Source: Chara braunii
Taxonomy: Eukaryota; Streptophyta; Charophyceae; Charales; Characeae
Assembly: GCA_003427395.1 (NCBI GenBank)
Contig: BFEA01000934.1
Location: 69,906 to 122,018 of the forward strand
Reading direction: 5' to 3'
Length of the DNA: 52,113 nucleotides
Under the pieces are notes generated by a model, which made no database searches, was not told where the DNA came from, and saw only the letters and a list, made by a program, of their open reading frames with translations. The translations under genes were made by a program, and so were the position numbers. Of this stretch, positions 11,397-22,184 are shown in pieces (position 1 is the stretch's first letter; each line of letters starts with the position of its first letter).

Positions 11397-12221
11397 TGCG
11401 AGGCTCAAGGCCTCGTTGAGCCCTACTGGGCCCTGTTTTCAGCAATATCGGCCGCCCTAAGTGTAGGTAGGCGTGACAGGGGACGAGAGGCCTATTTCGG
11501 GCTTTCCATGCAACTGGGAAATTCAGGCAGTTGCGCAGCGCTAGTTGGTTGAGAGAGCCCACGCCCTGCCTGCCTTTTTCCAAATGTATCTGAGGCAGGC
11601 CCTGGGTTAGACATGGGGCATGGACTGCACACAGCCCGCTGGCAGTTGGACACGGGTAACCACCCCAGGCCCTGTGCCTGATTCCCTTGGACCGGGGCTC
11701 AGCCACTTGGGGCCTACCGGAAGCTTCTGGGAAGGGCCCAGCTCAGCCAGGCAGGCCACTTCCATATAGGAAAGTGCCTGCCTCCGCATTTGGCATTCGG
11801 GCACTTGCTACATGCTGCGCAAGCGCTGCTGCGCTACTGGCGGGCAAGCGCCCACGCGCTCACGGGCGAGCAGGTTACACGCAGGCAGCCATAGCAGAGC
11901 TGGCCTGCGAGGTGCTGGGTGGGGTGCATGGTGGTCCTTGGGTGCACGTGGCATCTGTGTGGGGGATCGAGGTTGTGAGTGATGCGTGAGACATACCTGG
12001 TGCTTGAGGCGAACGGCATTGTCCGAGATCTGCTCGTTCTTCGGGGAGCTGTTGACGTCAGCAGAGGCATTGTAGATAGGCTAGATAGGATCTGCCATTC
12101 GTAGTCTGGGTGCCTAGATAGATCGGCATTGGTTCATTGTTGATGATGATGAGATTATTCCAACATTGTCACTTGTGAGCTTTTGCTGTGCTCTTATTTG
12201 GTGGAACTCGAGTTGCAATTC
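11397..12221 (+). repeat. 3' LTR of Ty3 element 1 (visible part)
   Basis: It starts TGCGAGGCTCAAGG and aligns with the 5' LTR from 3103 to about 3948. The last roughly 90 bp, including the CA end and the right target duplication, are hidden in the run of N that starts at 12222. Confidence 0.9.
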
Positions 12222-12480
12222 NNNNNNNNNNNNNNNNNNNNNNNNNNNNNNNNNNNNNNNNNNNNNNNNNNNNNNNNNNNNNNNNNNNNNNNNNNNNNNN
12301 NNNNNNNNNNNNNNNNNNNNNNNNNNNNNNNNNNNNNNNNNNNNNNNNNNNNNNNNNNNNNNNNNNNNNNNNNNNNNNNNNNNNNNNNNNNNNNNNNNNN
12401 NNNNNNNNNNNNNNNNNNNNNNNNNNNNNNNNNNNNNNNNNNNNNNNNNNNNNNNNNNNNNNNNNNNNNNNNNNNNNNNN
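12222..12480. other. Assembly gap
   Basis: A run of N. It hides the end of the element 1 LTR and the start of a second, related LTR. The nominal length may not be the true length. Confidence 0.99.
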
Positions 12481-13509
12481 AGGGGCCTTGCCATGATGTA
12501 CATGTTCTGGGCTAAGGCCCCAGCAAGCCTCGTGCCCGCCCTAAGTGAAGGCGGGCCAGCAAATCAANAAGAGCCCTCTGTGCCAACATTTCACGAAGTG
12601 GGGTTCATACAGTTGCAGCACGCCAGTTGGTTGGNGTGCACCGAGNCTCGGATTTCAGCAAATGCTGAAAGCCCAGGGCCTCTGAGTTAGTTAGGCCCTG
12701 GGCACTCGAACGTGAGGCCGACAATGCATGCTGGGTAGAGAGGCCGAAAATGCCAAAGGGAAATCGGCCCACTATNTGAATCTGGCCACAGGCCTTGATG
12801 AAAGAGGCGCAACTGCATTGCCCCGGGGCCCAACTGTATCGAGTTGGCTTCAGCCTCTGGGTCCCGGTCACAGGCTGAAGGGAGGCAGCCCACACGCTGC
12901 ATTGGCATATAGGCAAGCAGGGCGAGGGAGCAGGGATCTTGGCCAATGCTGACATTGCGGGCACGCTGCGCGGATGCATGTGTGCTGTGCTGTGCAGAGC
13001 AGCGCTGCGCTAAGGTGAAGCAGGCCAGCGCCAGGCGGTAGGGCGCTGCCTGCATACAAGGCACTGGCGGCCATAGCCGGGCCGCATGAGGGTGCAGAGA
13101 GGTGAAGTGCGAAGGTGGTCTTCGGAGGTGAAGGGCGCTGTGTGGGTAACAAGGGAGAGTGTAGGGGAAGAGGACACATACCTGGTGAAGGTGGAGGTCG
13201 GCATTGGTGTTGACATCATCACTCGCTGGTAGTCAAGTTGTCTGATTGCTTTTCATTGCTGTAGTTGTAGGATAGGCTGTAGAGTAGATAGGGCGCCTGG
13301 CGCCATTCACAAAAGAGAGCTACATTTGGGTTATGCTGTTGGTGTTGCCCTGTTGGGCATGGACATTGACTCACGATTCTTCTGTATCATTCTCAATTGG
13401 ATGGTTACTCGGTTCCATGTGCTATCTGCTTTGGCTTTGACTACTTGGACTTCAGTGTGATTTTGCATTCTGGATTTCTGTGCTTCGTCCATACTCATGT
13501 TCCTTGCAC
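12481..13509 (+). repeat. Related LTR after the gap (left end in gap)
   Basis: This segment shares blocks with the element 1 LTR in the same order: CCGCCCTAAGTGAAGGCGGGCC, CGCCAGTTGGTTG, ACATACCTGGTG, a TTGACATC region, a GATAGG word, and the end TTCCTTGCA at 13509. It carries several single N. It is clearly diverged from element 1. No primer binding site follows the CA end, so it is either a solo LTR or a disrupted copy. A lysine-rich open stretch at 13591-13703 could be a gag remnant, but this is weak. Confidence 0.65.
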
Positions 13510-14462
13510 AAAGGAAAAAACAAAGGAAAAACACAGATTCGGTCGTGATATTGGCTGTATACAGTCCTCTGAGTGCCAATGTGATCACGGTTGAGGAAAC
13601 ACAGCTTCAGCAAATCATGGACTATGCCCTGCTTCGCTGGCAGGGGACTCGTAAGAGTAAGAAAAGAAAGGGAAAAAAGAAAGCAACAACATTCACAATC
13701 TGAACGTGTGAGCAGCAAGATTCATTCTGTGGAGGACTACTGCGAGCATGGTCTTCTAGTCTACCCTGCCCGGCATCATGGCAGTAGAGAAAGTATCTTC
13801 TTTTTTTTTTTAAAACCTTTCACGAGCAGGCAATATAAAACTAAACTTTATTCTTCTCGCCGAGCCTCTGGGACCTCCAAACTTTTCGGGGAAAATGGGA
13901 AAACTGCCAGTTTTCCCTATTTTCCCAACACTGGTGTAGGTGCTAGTGGTTTAAGGCCGCCCGAAATGTGAGTTGTGCAGCCTAGGGGTCGTCCATGCCA
14001 AACGCCTGCCCTCAGGACGACAGTGTTGGGATGCTAGGGCCCATGTGGTATGGCCATGCATGCCACACGTAGGAACCACCGCTTTTGCACAGCAATATGA
14101 TGTGTTGGTAATCAGCATCTCCTTGTTCGTTGTGGAAGCAAGCTCAGTTCACATTTCTTTTCCGGAATAGTGATCTACAGGGATACCTGTCAGATGAATA
14201 TACCTGCAGTTGTCTTGTGTCCTCCTTTATGAAGGAAACGGATTGGTGGTGATCTTATCTCGAGGGTAGGGCGGCGCGCCTGGTCATAGGCAATTTGTCT
14301 TTCTTTGCTGTTTTCTAGGGATAGTTGTTGCTGCAGATCGGGGAGGCTGTTGCTCACATGTGCAATCTGACTGGTTTCCTTTGATGCTTTCCAAGGTTGG
14401 TCTCCACTGGAAACACTGACTGGATGTTCACCCTTGTGATGACTTCATTGTGTACGTGACAG
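13510..14462. other. Sequence upstream of the first visible acyltransferase exon
   Basis: No upstream exon of the acyltransferase was recognised here. The end of the stretch, GTGTACGTGACAG, is a good 3' splice site. I see a T-run at 13799-13811 and no RNA gene. Confidence 0.4.
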
Positions 14463-14703
14463 GTTTTTATGGATCCATCGGAAAGGTCGACCTGCCCCTC
14501 GTTCTATTGCTCCAATTGTTGTGTCGAACCATACCAGCTTTATGGACCCAATCTTCTTCTTCTATGATATGATGCCAACTATCGTCAGCTCAAAATCTCA
14601 TGAGGCCATGCCTTTGCTGGGAACCATAATTAAGGCCATGCGAGTAATTGCAGTCGATAGGGAGGATCCAAACTCCCGAAAAATTGCAGCATCTGAGATC
14701 AAG
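14463..14703 (+). CDS. Acyltransferase exon with motif I (H-x4-D)
   Basis: The exon follows acceptor CGTGACAG and ends before donor GTAGGG. It is 241 nt long and its first base completes a split codon. The reading is FLWIHRKGRPAPRSIAPIVV, then SNHTSFMDPIFFFYDMMPTI and, further on, GTIIKAMRVIAVDRED. NHTSFMD holds the catalytic H-x4-D acyltransferase box. VDRED lies where the family has its substrate-binding arginine block. It ends in phase 0 after ASEIK. Confidence 0.93.
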
Positions 14704-15228
14704 GTAGGGTTTCCAGGAACGCTCCGACAAGCTACTAGTGTTTGGAATAATATTGGCTGAACTTTCAGTAAACATAAATATGAGATAGGCATTGTACTGA
14801 CTAAACATACATTATATTTGACAGTCGGGTTTTGTGTCGATCACATAAAGCACCTACACATTAAAAGAAAGCTTTGAGGAGGATTAGACTTATGGGGGAC
14901 AGTAACTTCTAGCTGAAACTTCACTGTCACTTATGCTTCAGCATATGAGATTGCTACCACCTCTAATTTGTCCTATTGCCTAGGAGAATCATTCTCCTGT
15001 TGCTGTGACCATCGCAGTTGCTGCTCCATCCAAGTGTTATGATAGCATGAGGATCATTTGTGTGGAATTTTGTGACGATCCTCACTGTTGTGGAGGACAG
15101 AGTGAGGGCTGAAAACATGGTTTCTGTGGCCCTACTTCAGCATTGCATGAAAAGAGAGTTTTAACACATTCATACACCAAAACAACTGAACTCACCTGAA
15201 GGTAAGGCAAAGAAGAGAGGAAGAGAGG

Positions 15229-15231
<3 letters not shown>
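14704..15231. other. Intron start, nothing recognised
   Basis: This is the beginning of the 14.8-kb intron after the first exon. The coding frame runs on by chance to 14757. No RNA gene, repeat end or other domain is recognised. Confidence 0.4.

Positions 15232-15299
<68 letters not shown>
15232..15299. repeat. (GA)n microsatellite followed by G run
   Basis: About 57 bp of GA dinucleotides pass into eleven G residues. Open frames over it are low-complexity artefacts. Confidence 0.98.
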
Positions 15300-15446
15300 A
15301 CCACAACTGGGCTTCTCCTGCCACCACCAATTCCGCAGCCTATGCTATGTCCCACCAGTGCAGTGGCAGGAGATATTGTTCCCATGGGGCACATGAAGAG
15401 CAATGCCACCTATGTTTGTGTGTCCGTAAGCGTCCGCCATTTGAAC

Positions 15447-15600
15447 TTAAACCGCAAGTACACGGGCCCAGCCTTGCAGAAAGTTTTTGCTGCCACAAGC
15501 AAAACTCGGAGGGGCCGCGCGGTGTGGGGCGATGTTTGAAGAAAAAAATTGGTGGCCACCGAAGTGGTGCAGGTTTCATGCTGACACCCGCGGGCTGATC
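15447..15600 (+). repeat. Left end of a TTAA-flanked MITE family (decayed copy)
   Basis: TTAA followed by ACCGCAAGTACACGGGCCC resembles the start of the elements at 20883 and 46130 (ACCGCCAATACACG and ACCGCCAGTACACGG, each after TTAA), including the following CAGCCTTGC word. A matching right end is not clear. It is probably truncated. Confidence 0.5.
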
Positions 15601-15660
15601 TGGAGAGCTTCCTAGGGCTGGAAGATGTTAAGCATCAAACAATGTTCTCCGAGCCAAGAT

Positions 15661-16135
15661 AATGAACCACCACTCAAAGGCAAGACCCTGCTATCACTCC
15701 CTTGGCCAAGCTCTCAGTACTGCCTGTTCTGAACACACTCCTTTACCTCTGCCCTCCCTCAGTCAGTACCGGATATGAGTTCCTGACTGGACGGACCCGG
15801 AGGAGGGGAAAGGAGGACAAGGATATCAGCTTGTTCATAGTCTACCAGCTGCCGCTAGGGTTTCCTAGACCGCGTTTTGGCTTCTGTGAGACAAATAAAT
15901 GAACCACCGCTCCGAGGTAAGACCATGCTATCACTCCCATCGCCCTGCTCTCCACACCTGCCTGTCCTGAACACCCTCCCTTGCCTCTTTCCTTCTCCCT
16001 CGGTCAGTTCCAGCTATAACAGGCTGGCGGAACCCGAAGGAGGAGGGAGTCGAAAGATGGTATGGCCTTTGTCATAGTCAACCAGCTGCCCCTGAGAGTT
16101 CCTGGGCCACATTTCAGCTTTCTTGGCACCATAAT
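15661..16135. repeat. Two-copy tandem repeat, unit about 237 bp
   Basis: AATGAACCACC(A/G)CTC starts at 15661 and again at 15898. Both copies go on through CTATCACTCCC, CTGCCTGT(T/C)CTGAACAC and ACCAGCTGCC. They have diverged by substitutions and indels. Confidence 0.85.
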
Positions 16136-16419
16136 GGAAGCATCATGTGTCCGCAGTGTGCTTGTGCCTAGCCTTACCTCTCCATGTTCAGTGTGAAGGC
16201 AGCCCCTCATGAGTCCACTGCATCGACTACTGTAGCTTGAATAATATCACCACCAAGAACGTGGAATTGTTGTTATTCATCGATGACCTGCTAGAGAGTA
16301 TGCAAAGCTGCAGAATTTTCTCCAAGGTCGACTTGAAGAGTGGCTATCATCAGATCGAGGTGTAACCTGTAGATCACAACGTTCATGACTCCAAGCGGCA
16401 ACTATGAGTTCACTGCAAT

Positions 16420-16926
16420 TGTTACGGACTCAGCCAGGGCTCGATCCCTGGTCCGCGGGTTACCACCCGCCAGGCTGCTATCTCATTTGTGAGCCTCTGA
16501 TCTCCGGTCCCTGACTGTTGGCGCCCTCTGCAGCTGGCGCCCGTTCTCAAACCCCTCCTCTGGCACTTTCGGATTTCGATACTTGACGCCATCCGACATT
16601 CTGGCGCCCAGGCTCAGACCTACGATTTTGAGTTCAGCCCCGAGGCAAATTGCCCTTCTGCCCTTGGGACTCAACTTGAGTCCGGTACTCAAGACCGGAC
16701 TCAAGCTGAGTTCGGGCATTCAGTTTTCGGTCTCAGTGCTTGTGCTTCAGTGTGACTTGCTGCGACATTGTGTTTGGAATCCAAGATTGCGACTTTGCGA
16801 CTTTGCCACTTTGTGTCTGCGTCCGTCGAGTCGTGTCGAGTCTGCGCCGAGTTGAGTGAGCGTGTGTGTGTGCTCTCACTCTCCCTCTCTCTCCCAGTCT
16901 CGCTGCTCTGCCTCAGCCCCGTCACA
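16420..16926. mobile_element. Solo LTR (507 bp) inside the RT of element 3
   Basis: The insert begins TGTTACGGACTC and ends CCCCGTCACA. The flanking 5-mers are GCAAT (16415-16419) and GCCAT (16927-16931), matching at four of five. RT coding reads GAG TTC ACT GC before it and GCC ATG CTG TTC GGA after it, so removing the insert restores the usual TAMPFGL-type segment. It differs from the other LTRs in the window. Confidence 0.88.
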
Positions 16927-18116
16927 GCCATGCTGTTCGGACTGACTAACGCATCTGCCACGTTTCAGCGGGCTGTCACTGAGTTCCTTAGGGACTACCG
17001 GGATCAGTTTGTGTGGTCTATCATCCTTGTGTTCAGGCCCAATGTTTTGGAATACATGGAGCATTTGAACTTTGAAGGCAACGTTTTTTTTGAGGCACTG
17101 AGAAAGGGGTAGTACAACATCAACGCAAAGAAAACCGGATTTGGGAAGGAAGAGATATTGTACCTTGGTCATGTGATTGATGGGTTTGGAGTCCGGCATG
17201 AAGCCATGACAGTGGAGGCTGTTGCAGAGTGGCCAACGCCACAAAATGTGAGAGATGGGCATGGTCAATTAATCGAAGAAGTTCTTTGAAGGTCGAGTCA
17301 CTAGTGCCGCGCCGTTGACCCGATTGACAGAGAAGGATGCTCCGCGTGAGTGGAAAGAGGAGTGTGAGAGGTCCTTTCAGACTCTCAAGGACTGTCTCAT
17401 CAGACATCCCGTCTTGAAGGTTTCAGCTCCTGCGATGCCATTTGTGTTAACCACTGGACACCTGTTAGTTCGGTGTTGGGGTGGTGCTGCAACAAGACGA
17501 TGGGCATGGCTTACAAATCTTGGGAGTATTTGTCGAAGAATATGCCTTCGAAGAGAGTTGCGGCCAGTACCTATGTGAGAGCGCTTTATGCTATGTATTT
17601 GCCCCAAGGACATGGAGGCATTACCTGCTAGGGTGTTTTAGGTCTATTCGGACGATGAGACTCTTCAATGGTTGAAACCGCAGCCTAAGTTATGAGATAA
17701 TCTAGCCAGATGGTTCGCCTACATTGATACCTTTAAATTTGAGTTGAAGCACAGGAATGTTAGGTATAAATTCCGTATAATCAAGTTGTCGATGCACTGT
17801 CGAGGAGGTGCGACTCCATGGGAGCCATATTGTCAAAGTGGAGAGTTAGCACCAACCTGATCGACAGAATTGCAGGAGCCTATGCGGTTAATCCTGTGTA
17901 TTCTCAGATGATCGCAAATCTGGAGGTAGATCCTAGTATGCGCCGGATTATACATTGTAGAGGGGTTTGCTCTTTATGGAAAGCGAGGGTTTGCAAAGAG
18001 TCTGCATGCCACAAGAGTTGAGGGTGAATGCGCTCAGCGAGTGCGACGAAGTGCATTTTGGGTTCAAGAAAACTTATATGAGGTTACTGGAGCTTTCTAT
18101 CAACCTTCCATGAGGA

Positions 18117-19140
18117 ATGATGCAGCAGAGCATGTCAATAGCTGTGCCGTTTGCAAGTGGACAAAAGGTCGAAGTCATCAATTGTATGGACTCGTGCAAC
18201 TGTTGCCTATACCATGAGTGGGTTGCCGATGTCCAAAGGATAGAAACGACATGCTCTTCGTCATCATCTACTGTTTTTCCGCTCTTCGTCATCGTCTACT
18301 GTTTTTCCAAGTTTATCAGGCTAATACCTATGCAGAAACAACATTCTTCAGCAAAGGAAGTGGCTGAGTTATTCTGGGAACATCGGTTCTCAGAATTCAG
18401 GTTTCCAAAGGAGGTCATTGGCGACAGTGCATCATTGGTGAGATGTGGGGTAGCATGATGGAGTTTGCTGGTACATAACTCAAGATGAGTTCTGCTAATC
18501 ACCCCCAAATGGACGGACAGACTGAGCACATGAACCGTACCATTCAGCAGGTGTTGCCCCACCTAATCAGGCCCTATGAGATGGACTGCGATGGAAAACT
18601 AGATAAGGTGGAGAGTGGTTACAACTCCTCAGTAGACCCAGCCACCATCCGGACACGTGATGCTCTTCATCTTGCATGGAAGCCACGTACACCAATTGCT
18701 TTCTTAGCTGCGGATTGGCAGCAGACGTATCCTCCTGAACAATACAGTGCTCCAAGCAGTCCGCTGAGGAACTGTGACAGGCCATCAGGGCTATGCAGAA
18801 GGCGCAAGAATGTATGGTTGTTGAAGCCAATCGACACGGCAGACCTTCGAAGGGAGATCTCGTCTGGGTCAACATGGATGAGTTTGCACTGGAGGAAGGA
18901 ATACCCAGAAAACTTCTGCAGAAATGGTGTGGGCCTTGCGAGTATTGAAGGTAATTGGGGACAACAGGATAGGGCCATATTACCTGATGGATGTACCACC
19001 CCACCTGAGAACTTACCCTGTTTTCCTGGATTCATTCGTTCTCACAGGAAGAGGCGCCGAGGCAATTGGGTTTGGTATGACGGTATGACCCTTACATGTC
19101 CAAGGCCAGGAAATGGCAGCGGCACCACTTCAACCTCATT
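18117..19140 (+). pseudogene. Integrase remnant of element 3
   Basis: Frames at 18117-18458 and 18485-19147 show a core segment FSKFIRLIPMQKQHSS, FPKEVIGDSA and then SSANHPQMDGQTEHMNRTIQQ, which contains the glutamate-side motif of the D,D,E core. The first half reads poorly. A tandem repeat of CTCTTCGTCATC(A/G)TCTACTG at about 18250-18305 has expanded and broken the region before FSKF. The stop structure rules out activity. Confidence 0.8.
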
Positions 19141-19324
19141 CAGTTGAGTTGGATAAAAAAGAGTTGCAAACATGAATTGGTCCATTCCACCTGATGTACT
19201 TCGCAGTTGGGCAGTACCTTCCTTTGGTGTCAAATGTGATGCTCTATCTGGCCGTTTAAATCAGACTTCCATCTTTATCAAACAAGGAGTTGACTATGGT
19301 CAGTGTAGTGATCTCTGTACACCG

Positions 19325-19720
19325 CCATGGATAGAAAGGCAGATGGGGAGAAAATTGTTGATCACCGGTATGTACGGAGAGTCGGAGACCAAGAGGGAGG
19401 CCGGGCAAGATGTACGGAATCAAGTCCCGATACTACCTGGCAGAGGAAGAAGACGAGTGGCGAGACGGAAGTATTCTGATGAGACAGCACCTTTATCCCG
19501 AAGATGAGTGGCGAGACAGAAGTATTCTGATGAGACAGCACCACCATGGATAGAAAGGCAGATGTGGAGAAAATTGTCGAGCACCGGTATGTGCGGAGAG
19601 TCGGAGACCAAGAGGGAGGCCTGGCAAGATTTACGGACTCAGTTCCCGATACTACCTGGCAGAGGAAGAAGACGAGTGGCGAGACGGAAGTATTCTGATG
19701 AGACAGCACCTTTATCTTAG
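19325..19720 (+). repeat. Tandem duplication of the chromodomain-like 3' end of element 3
   Basis: A unit of about 215 bp starting CC(G/A)CCATGGATAGAAAGGC is repeated at 19322 and 19543. In one frame each unit begins with a segment like DRKADVEKIVEHRYVRRV, which resembles the VEKI(L/V)..R start of a chromodomain. In another frame it ends [18 protein letters not shown]. The two copies differ by a short spacer difference and point changes. Confidence 0.72.
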
Positions 19721-20029
19721 CAGATTATGAGAGAAGCCTCCAACAGCAACAGAGAAGAAGATAATGACTACAGCCGCAGTAACTGTATATTTTTATTTTA
19801 GTTTTTGTAGTCGGCAGCAGCGGCAGCTTCTCAGACCTTTCTTGCTATTCATGTTTTATCTGGCAGGCTCCTTTAATAGTCCTGAGAGGAAAGATGGAAG
19901 CAGGGCAAGCTGACAGTCAATCCTCCACGATGTTGGAGTAATCAATGCTGATCAGGGTTCCTTCGGCCAGACGGAAGGAAGCGTGAGGGTGTTCGATGAT
20001 GTAATTATTTTTCCTGACTTGCCCGTGGA

Positions 20030-20100
20030 ATAGGAACCGGACTGATGCTCCCCAGAATGAAATGGAGCCAGGGCCAAAAGGACCTGTTTTAAGGAAAAAA
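20030..20100 (-). repeat. Dispersed repeat copy (GGGGAGCATCAGTCC family)
   Basis: Read on the minus strand, this segment has CAGGTCCTT, CCTGGCTCC, CATT(C)TGGGGAGCATCAGTCC and CTATTCC. The same words stand in order at 45795-45870 (+), and a weaker copy lies at 44465-44520. Confidence 0.65.
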
Positions 20101-20400
20101 GCTGAGTACGGAACCAGGCCGCCCGGCCGACGAGCGCCTGCCCGGGGGAGGTCCCGGGCGGCCTGGCCGGGCGGGCGGCCCCGTTGGGGGCCGGGCACCC
20201 CCAGCACACCTTGTCGAGGGGGGGGTTCAGACCCCGAATCGCCATGTTCTGGCGTCCCCAGGGCCTACCGGGTCCGACCAGGCCCAAAAAACGGCGCGTC
20301 GGGCCCGTGAGGCCAGCTTTTTTTTTTGAAATTGTGACGGCCCTCCGACGGCGTCCAGAGGGCCGTTTGATTTTTGGAGGGAAAAAGAGGACCCATTTGA
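20101..20400. repeat. GC-rich repeat segment with T-run
   Basis: A block of CCGGCC- and GGGCCGGG-type words ends in a run of T at about 20320-20330. It mirrors the GC-rich sequence at the left edge of the window. No coding signal. Confidence 0.45.
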
Positions 20401-20520
20401 ACAGCCGACTGGCTGGGGCGGCCTGCATCGGCTGTCCAAACGGGGCCTTGGTTTTCCCCAGCCGCCGAAGTTCATTCATTTTCAGTTCGTGATTTCTGGT
20501 GAAGTGAACAGTAGGAGCAG

Positions 20521-20750
20521 CAGTGCTGAACTTGGCAGCTTAAGGAGAGGGTTTGGGCTCGGCCAAAGCCAGTTTGCTCTCGCTCTATGCTGCACAGTTT
20601 TGAGTGCTGTTTCTAGAAAACTGCACAGTGCAGTGCTAATCTTGGCAGCTGAAAGAGAGGGCTTGGCCGCAGCCATGGCCAGTGTGTTCTGGCCCTACAC
20701 CGCACAGTTTTGAGTGCCGTTTGCTGCAAACTGCTCAGTGCAGCCTGTCC
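20521..20750. repeat. Two-copy tandem repeat, unit about 110 bp
   Basis: CAGTGCT(G)AA(C/T)CTTGGCAGCT starts at 20521 and 20631. Both units contain GCACAGTTTTGAGTGC(T/C)GTTT. Confidence 0.85.
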
Positions 20751-20882
20751 GTCAAGTGGACATCACCTTTTTTCAATTTCTATAAAGTCTGCTGGTGTGA
20801 TTGGTCACTTCGAGCTTGGTGTAAAGTTTTTCCCCAATCGCCATCTTCAAGATTTGTCTTCGCTAGGTATCACTACCCTTAA

Positions 20883-21053
20883 ACCGCCAATACACGACCC
20901 CAGCTTTGCAGGATTTCTTCGTGGTCGCTTCTACAATTTCGTAGGGTCGGGCCTACTGGACCACAATGGCTGGAAGGGCCAGCTTAAAAAGAAAAGGAAT
21001 GAACCACTGGCGGTGCACAGTGCGGCGCCGCCAGGCCTGGGTTTACTGGTGGG
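20883..21053. mobile_element. TTAA-flanked MITE, 171 bp
   Basis: The left end is TTAA then ACCGCCAATACACG. The right end is GTTTACTGGTGGG then TTAA (21054-21057). The ends are imperfect inverted repeats, and TTAA on both sides is the target site of piggyBac-type transposons. No coding capacity. Confidence 0.68.
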
Positions 21054-21606
21054 TTAAAGCTCCATGCGGGCGTTTGTCACACCCCCGTACAGGCCTCGCT
21101 AGGCTTAGCCCAACCTCTACAAATAGTGCAACCCAACAGATTTCCACCTATGCCTATTGCCATGTTGCATGAAGACTGTCTCAGAGCAGATAGACTGTGA
21201 AACGACTGAGGAAAAGTGGAAGACTAGTAGTAGCCCCTATCAAAGTGGAGAGAATACATTTTTTTCTGCTGTGGATCAACAAATCTTGGTTCGACTATAT
21301 GTGTACCATCTCGTCCCTCCGGTGGCAGTTGGGCAAGCAAAGCTATGCTTCTGAATTGTTGCATGCAGCTCATGTCTGCAGGTTGCCAGCTGGTTTGCGT
21401 TTGGCAAGTTCACATTGCATGAATCTCTGTGCTTAGTTATGTGGGGGAAATCTAAACGATATACATGAAAGGCAGTCGAAGGATGGAGGCAGATGGATAG
21501 CAATCCGACGAGGTTAAGGTTTTCTCTGCAGAAGCACAACCTGGTGAAAATTTGGTGTGTTACACCAATGGCCCGACACGGACTGTTGAAATACAGGCCC
21601 AAGTTT

Positions 21607-21746
21607 GAATCCAGATACAATCAGATGACCGTTGACCTGAATAAAATCATTCGGAAATGCCTGGGGCCGGTCAGCTGAATCCAGGTACAATCAGATGGCC
21701 AGAATAAAATCATTCTGAAATACATGGGGCCGGTCGGTTCAATGAT
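21607..21746. repeat. Two-copy tandem repeat, unit 70 bp
   Basis: GAATCCAG(A/G)TACAATCAGATG begins at 21607 and 21677. Each unit ends with ATGGGGCCGGTC-like text. Confidence 0.85.
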
Positions 21747-21845
21747 GATATCTCAGGGCCGTTGCCCTTCGGAAATTAAAAAGAAGAGGAGAGAGAAGAA
21801 AAAACTTCAAAAAAAGGGAAAGAAAAAGAAGATTTTGGTGGGCTA
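21720..21845 (-). repeat. Pyrimidine-tract dispersed repeat, copy 1
   Basis: On the minus strand a pyrimidine-rich tract of about 65 bp leads into GAAGGGCAACGGCCCTGAGAT and then ATCATCATTGAAC and GACCGGCCCC. The same arrangement recurs at about 32125-32245 and 35455-35540 on the plus strand. Confidence 0.7.
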
Positions 21846-22157
21846 AAGCATCGTCCGGGGATGCATGATCCTTTCTGCCCTCACAATCGCAATGCCATTG
21901 CACATGATTGCAGTCCATTGCCGCACAGCAGGCATGATGGGATGGGAGCTGCAGATATACTCGGGACAAGTAGGGATGCCGAGTGATGCACTCTCTACAG
22001 GTCACTTGCCCAACGATGCACACAGTCGGAGTCAGTTGCTGTTCTTTGCTGTGGCCTGGATTGTGTAGTTTGTTGCATTGCTGCATAACTGTGCAGATTG
22101 TTGCGTTGCTGCATAACTGTGTAGAAGGTGGTGGTGTTTGTGTGATTCACTGGCTAT

Positions 22158-22184
22158 GTAGGTGGCCAAAAAAAAAAAAAAAAA
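22158..22184. repeat. Poly-A run
   Basis: About 18 consecutive A residues after GGCC. It may be the tail of an old retroposed copy, but no body could be assigned to it. Confidence 0.7.

Larger units (their letters stand above)
3103..12221 (+). mobile_element. Ty3/gypsy LTR retrotransposon (element 1), decayed, 3' end in assembly gap
   Basis: Two direct LTRs (3103-4038, and from 11397 into the gap) enclose, in order, a tRNA-iMet-like primer binding site, a leader, decayed gag, protease, RT, RNase H, integrase and a chromodomain-like C-terminus. A polypurine tract abuts the 3' LTR. The order PR-RT-RH-IN places it in Ty3/gypsy (Metaviridae), and the C-terminal domain suggests a chromovirus. Many stops and frameshifts, plus a solo LTR inserted in the protease, show it is dead. 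The LTRs are similar but carry substitutions and a 14-bp indel near 3460, so the insertion is not recent. Confidence 0.93.
16140..19730 (+). mobile_element. Decayed Ty3/gypsy element (element 3), pol remnant without identified LTRs
   Basis: Pol segments appear in order in changing frames. RT comprises IDDLLESMQSCRIFSKVDLK and GYHQIEV at 16270-16365, and GLTNASATFQRAV at 16940, with an active-site region too decayed to read. The RT thumb is YLGHVIDGFGV at 17160. RNase H spans 17300-17820, ending VVDALSRR. Integrase lies at 17990-18680, with FSKFIRLIPMQKQ and SANHPQMDGQTEHMNRTIQ. A chromodomain-like tail runs to 19720. A 507-bp solo LTR splits the RT. Neither LTR could be placed, and many stops show long decay. 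Confidence 0.88.

Noticed and set aside
12114-12690. Open frames across the first gap
   Set aside because: These are artefacts of N. The flanks are LTR sequence.
15082-15409. Serine-leucine-rich frames on the minus strand
   Set aside because: They are translations of the GA microsatellite.
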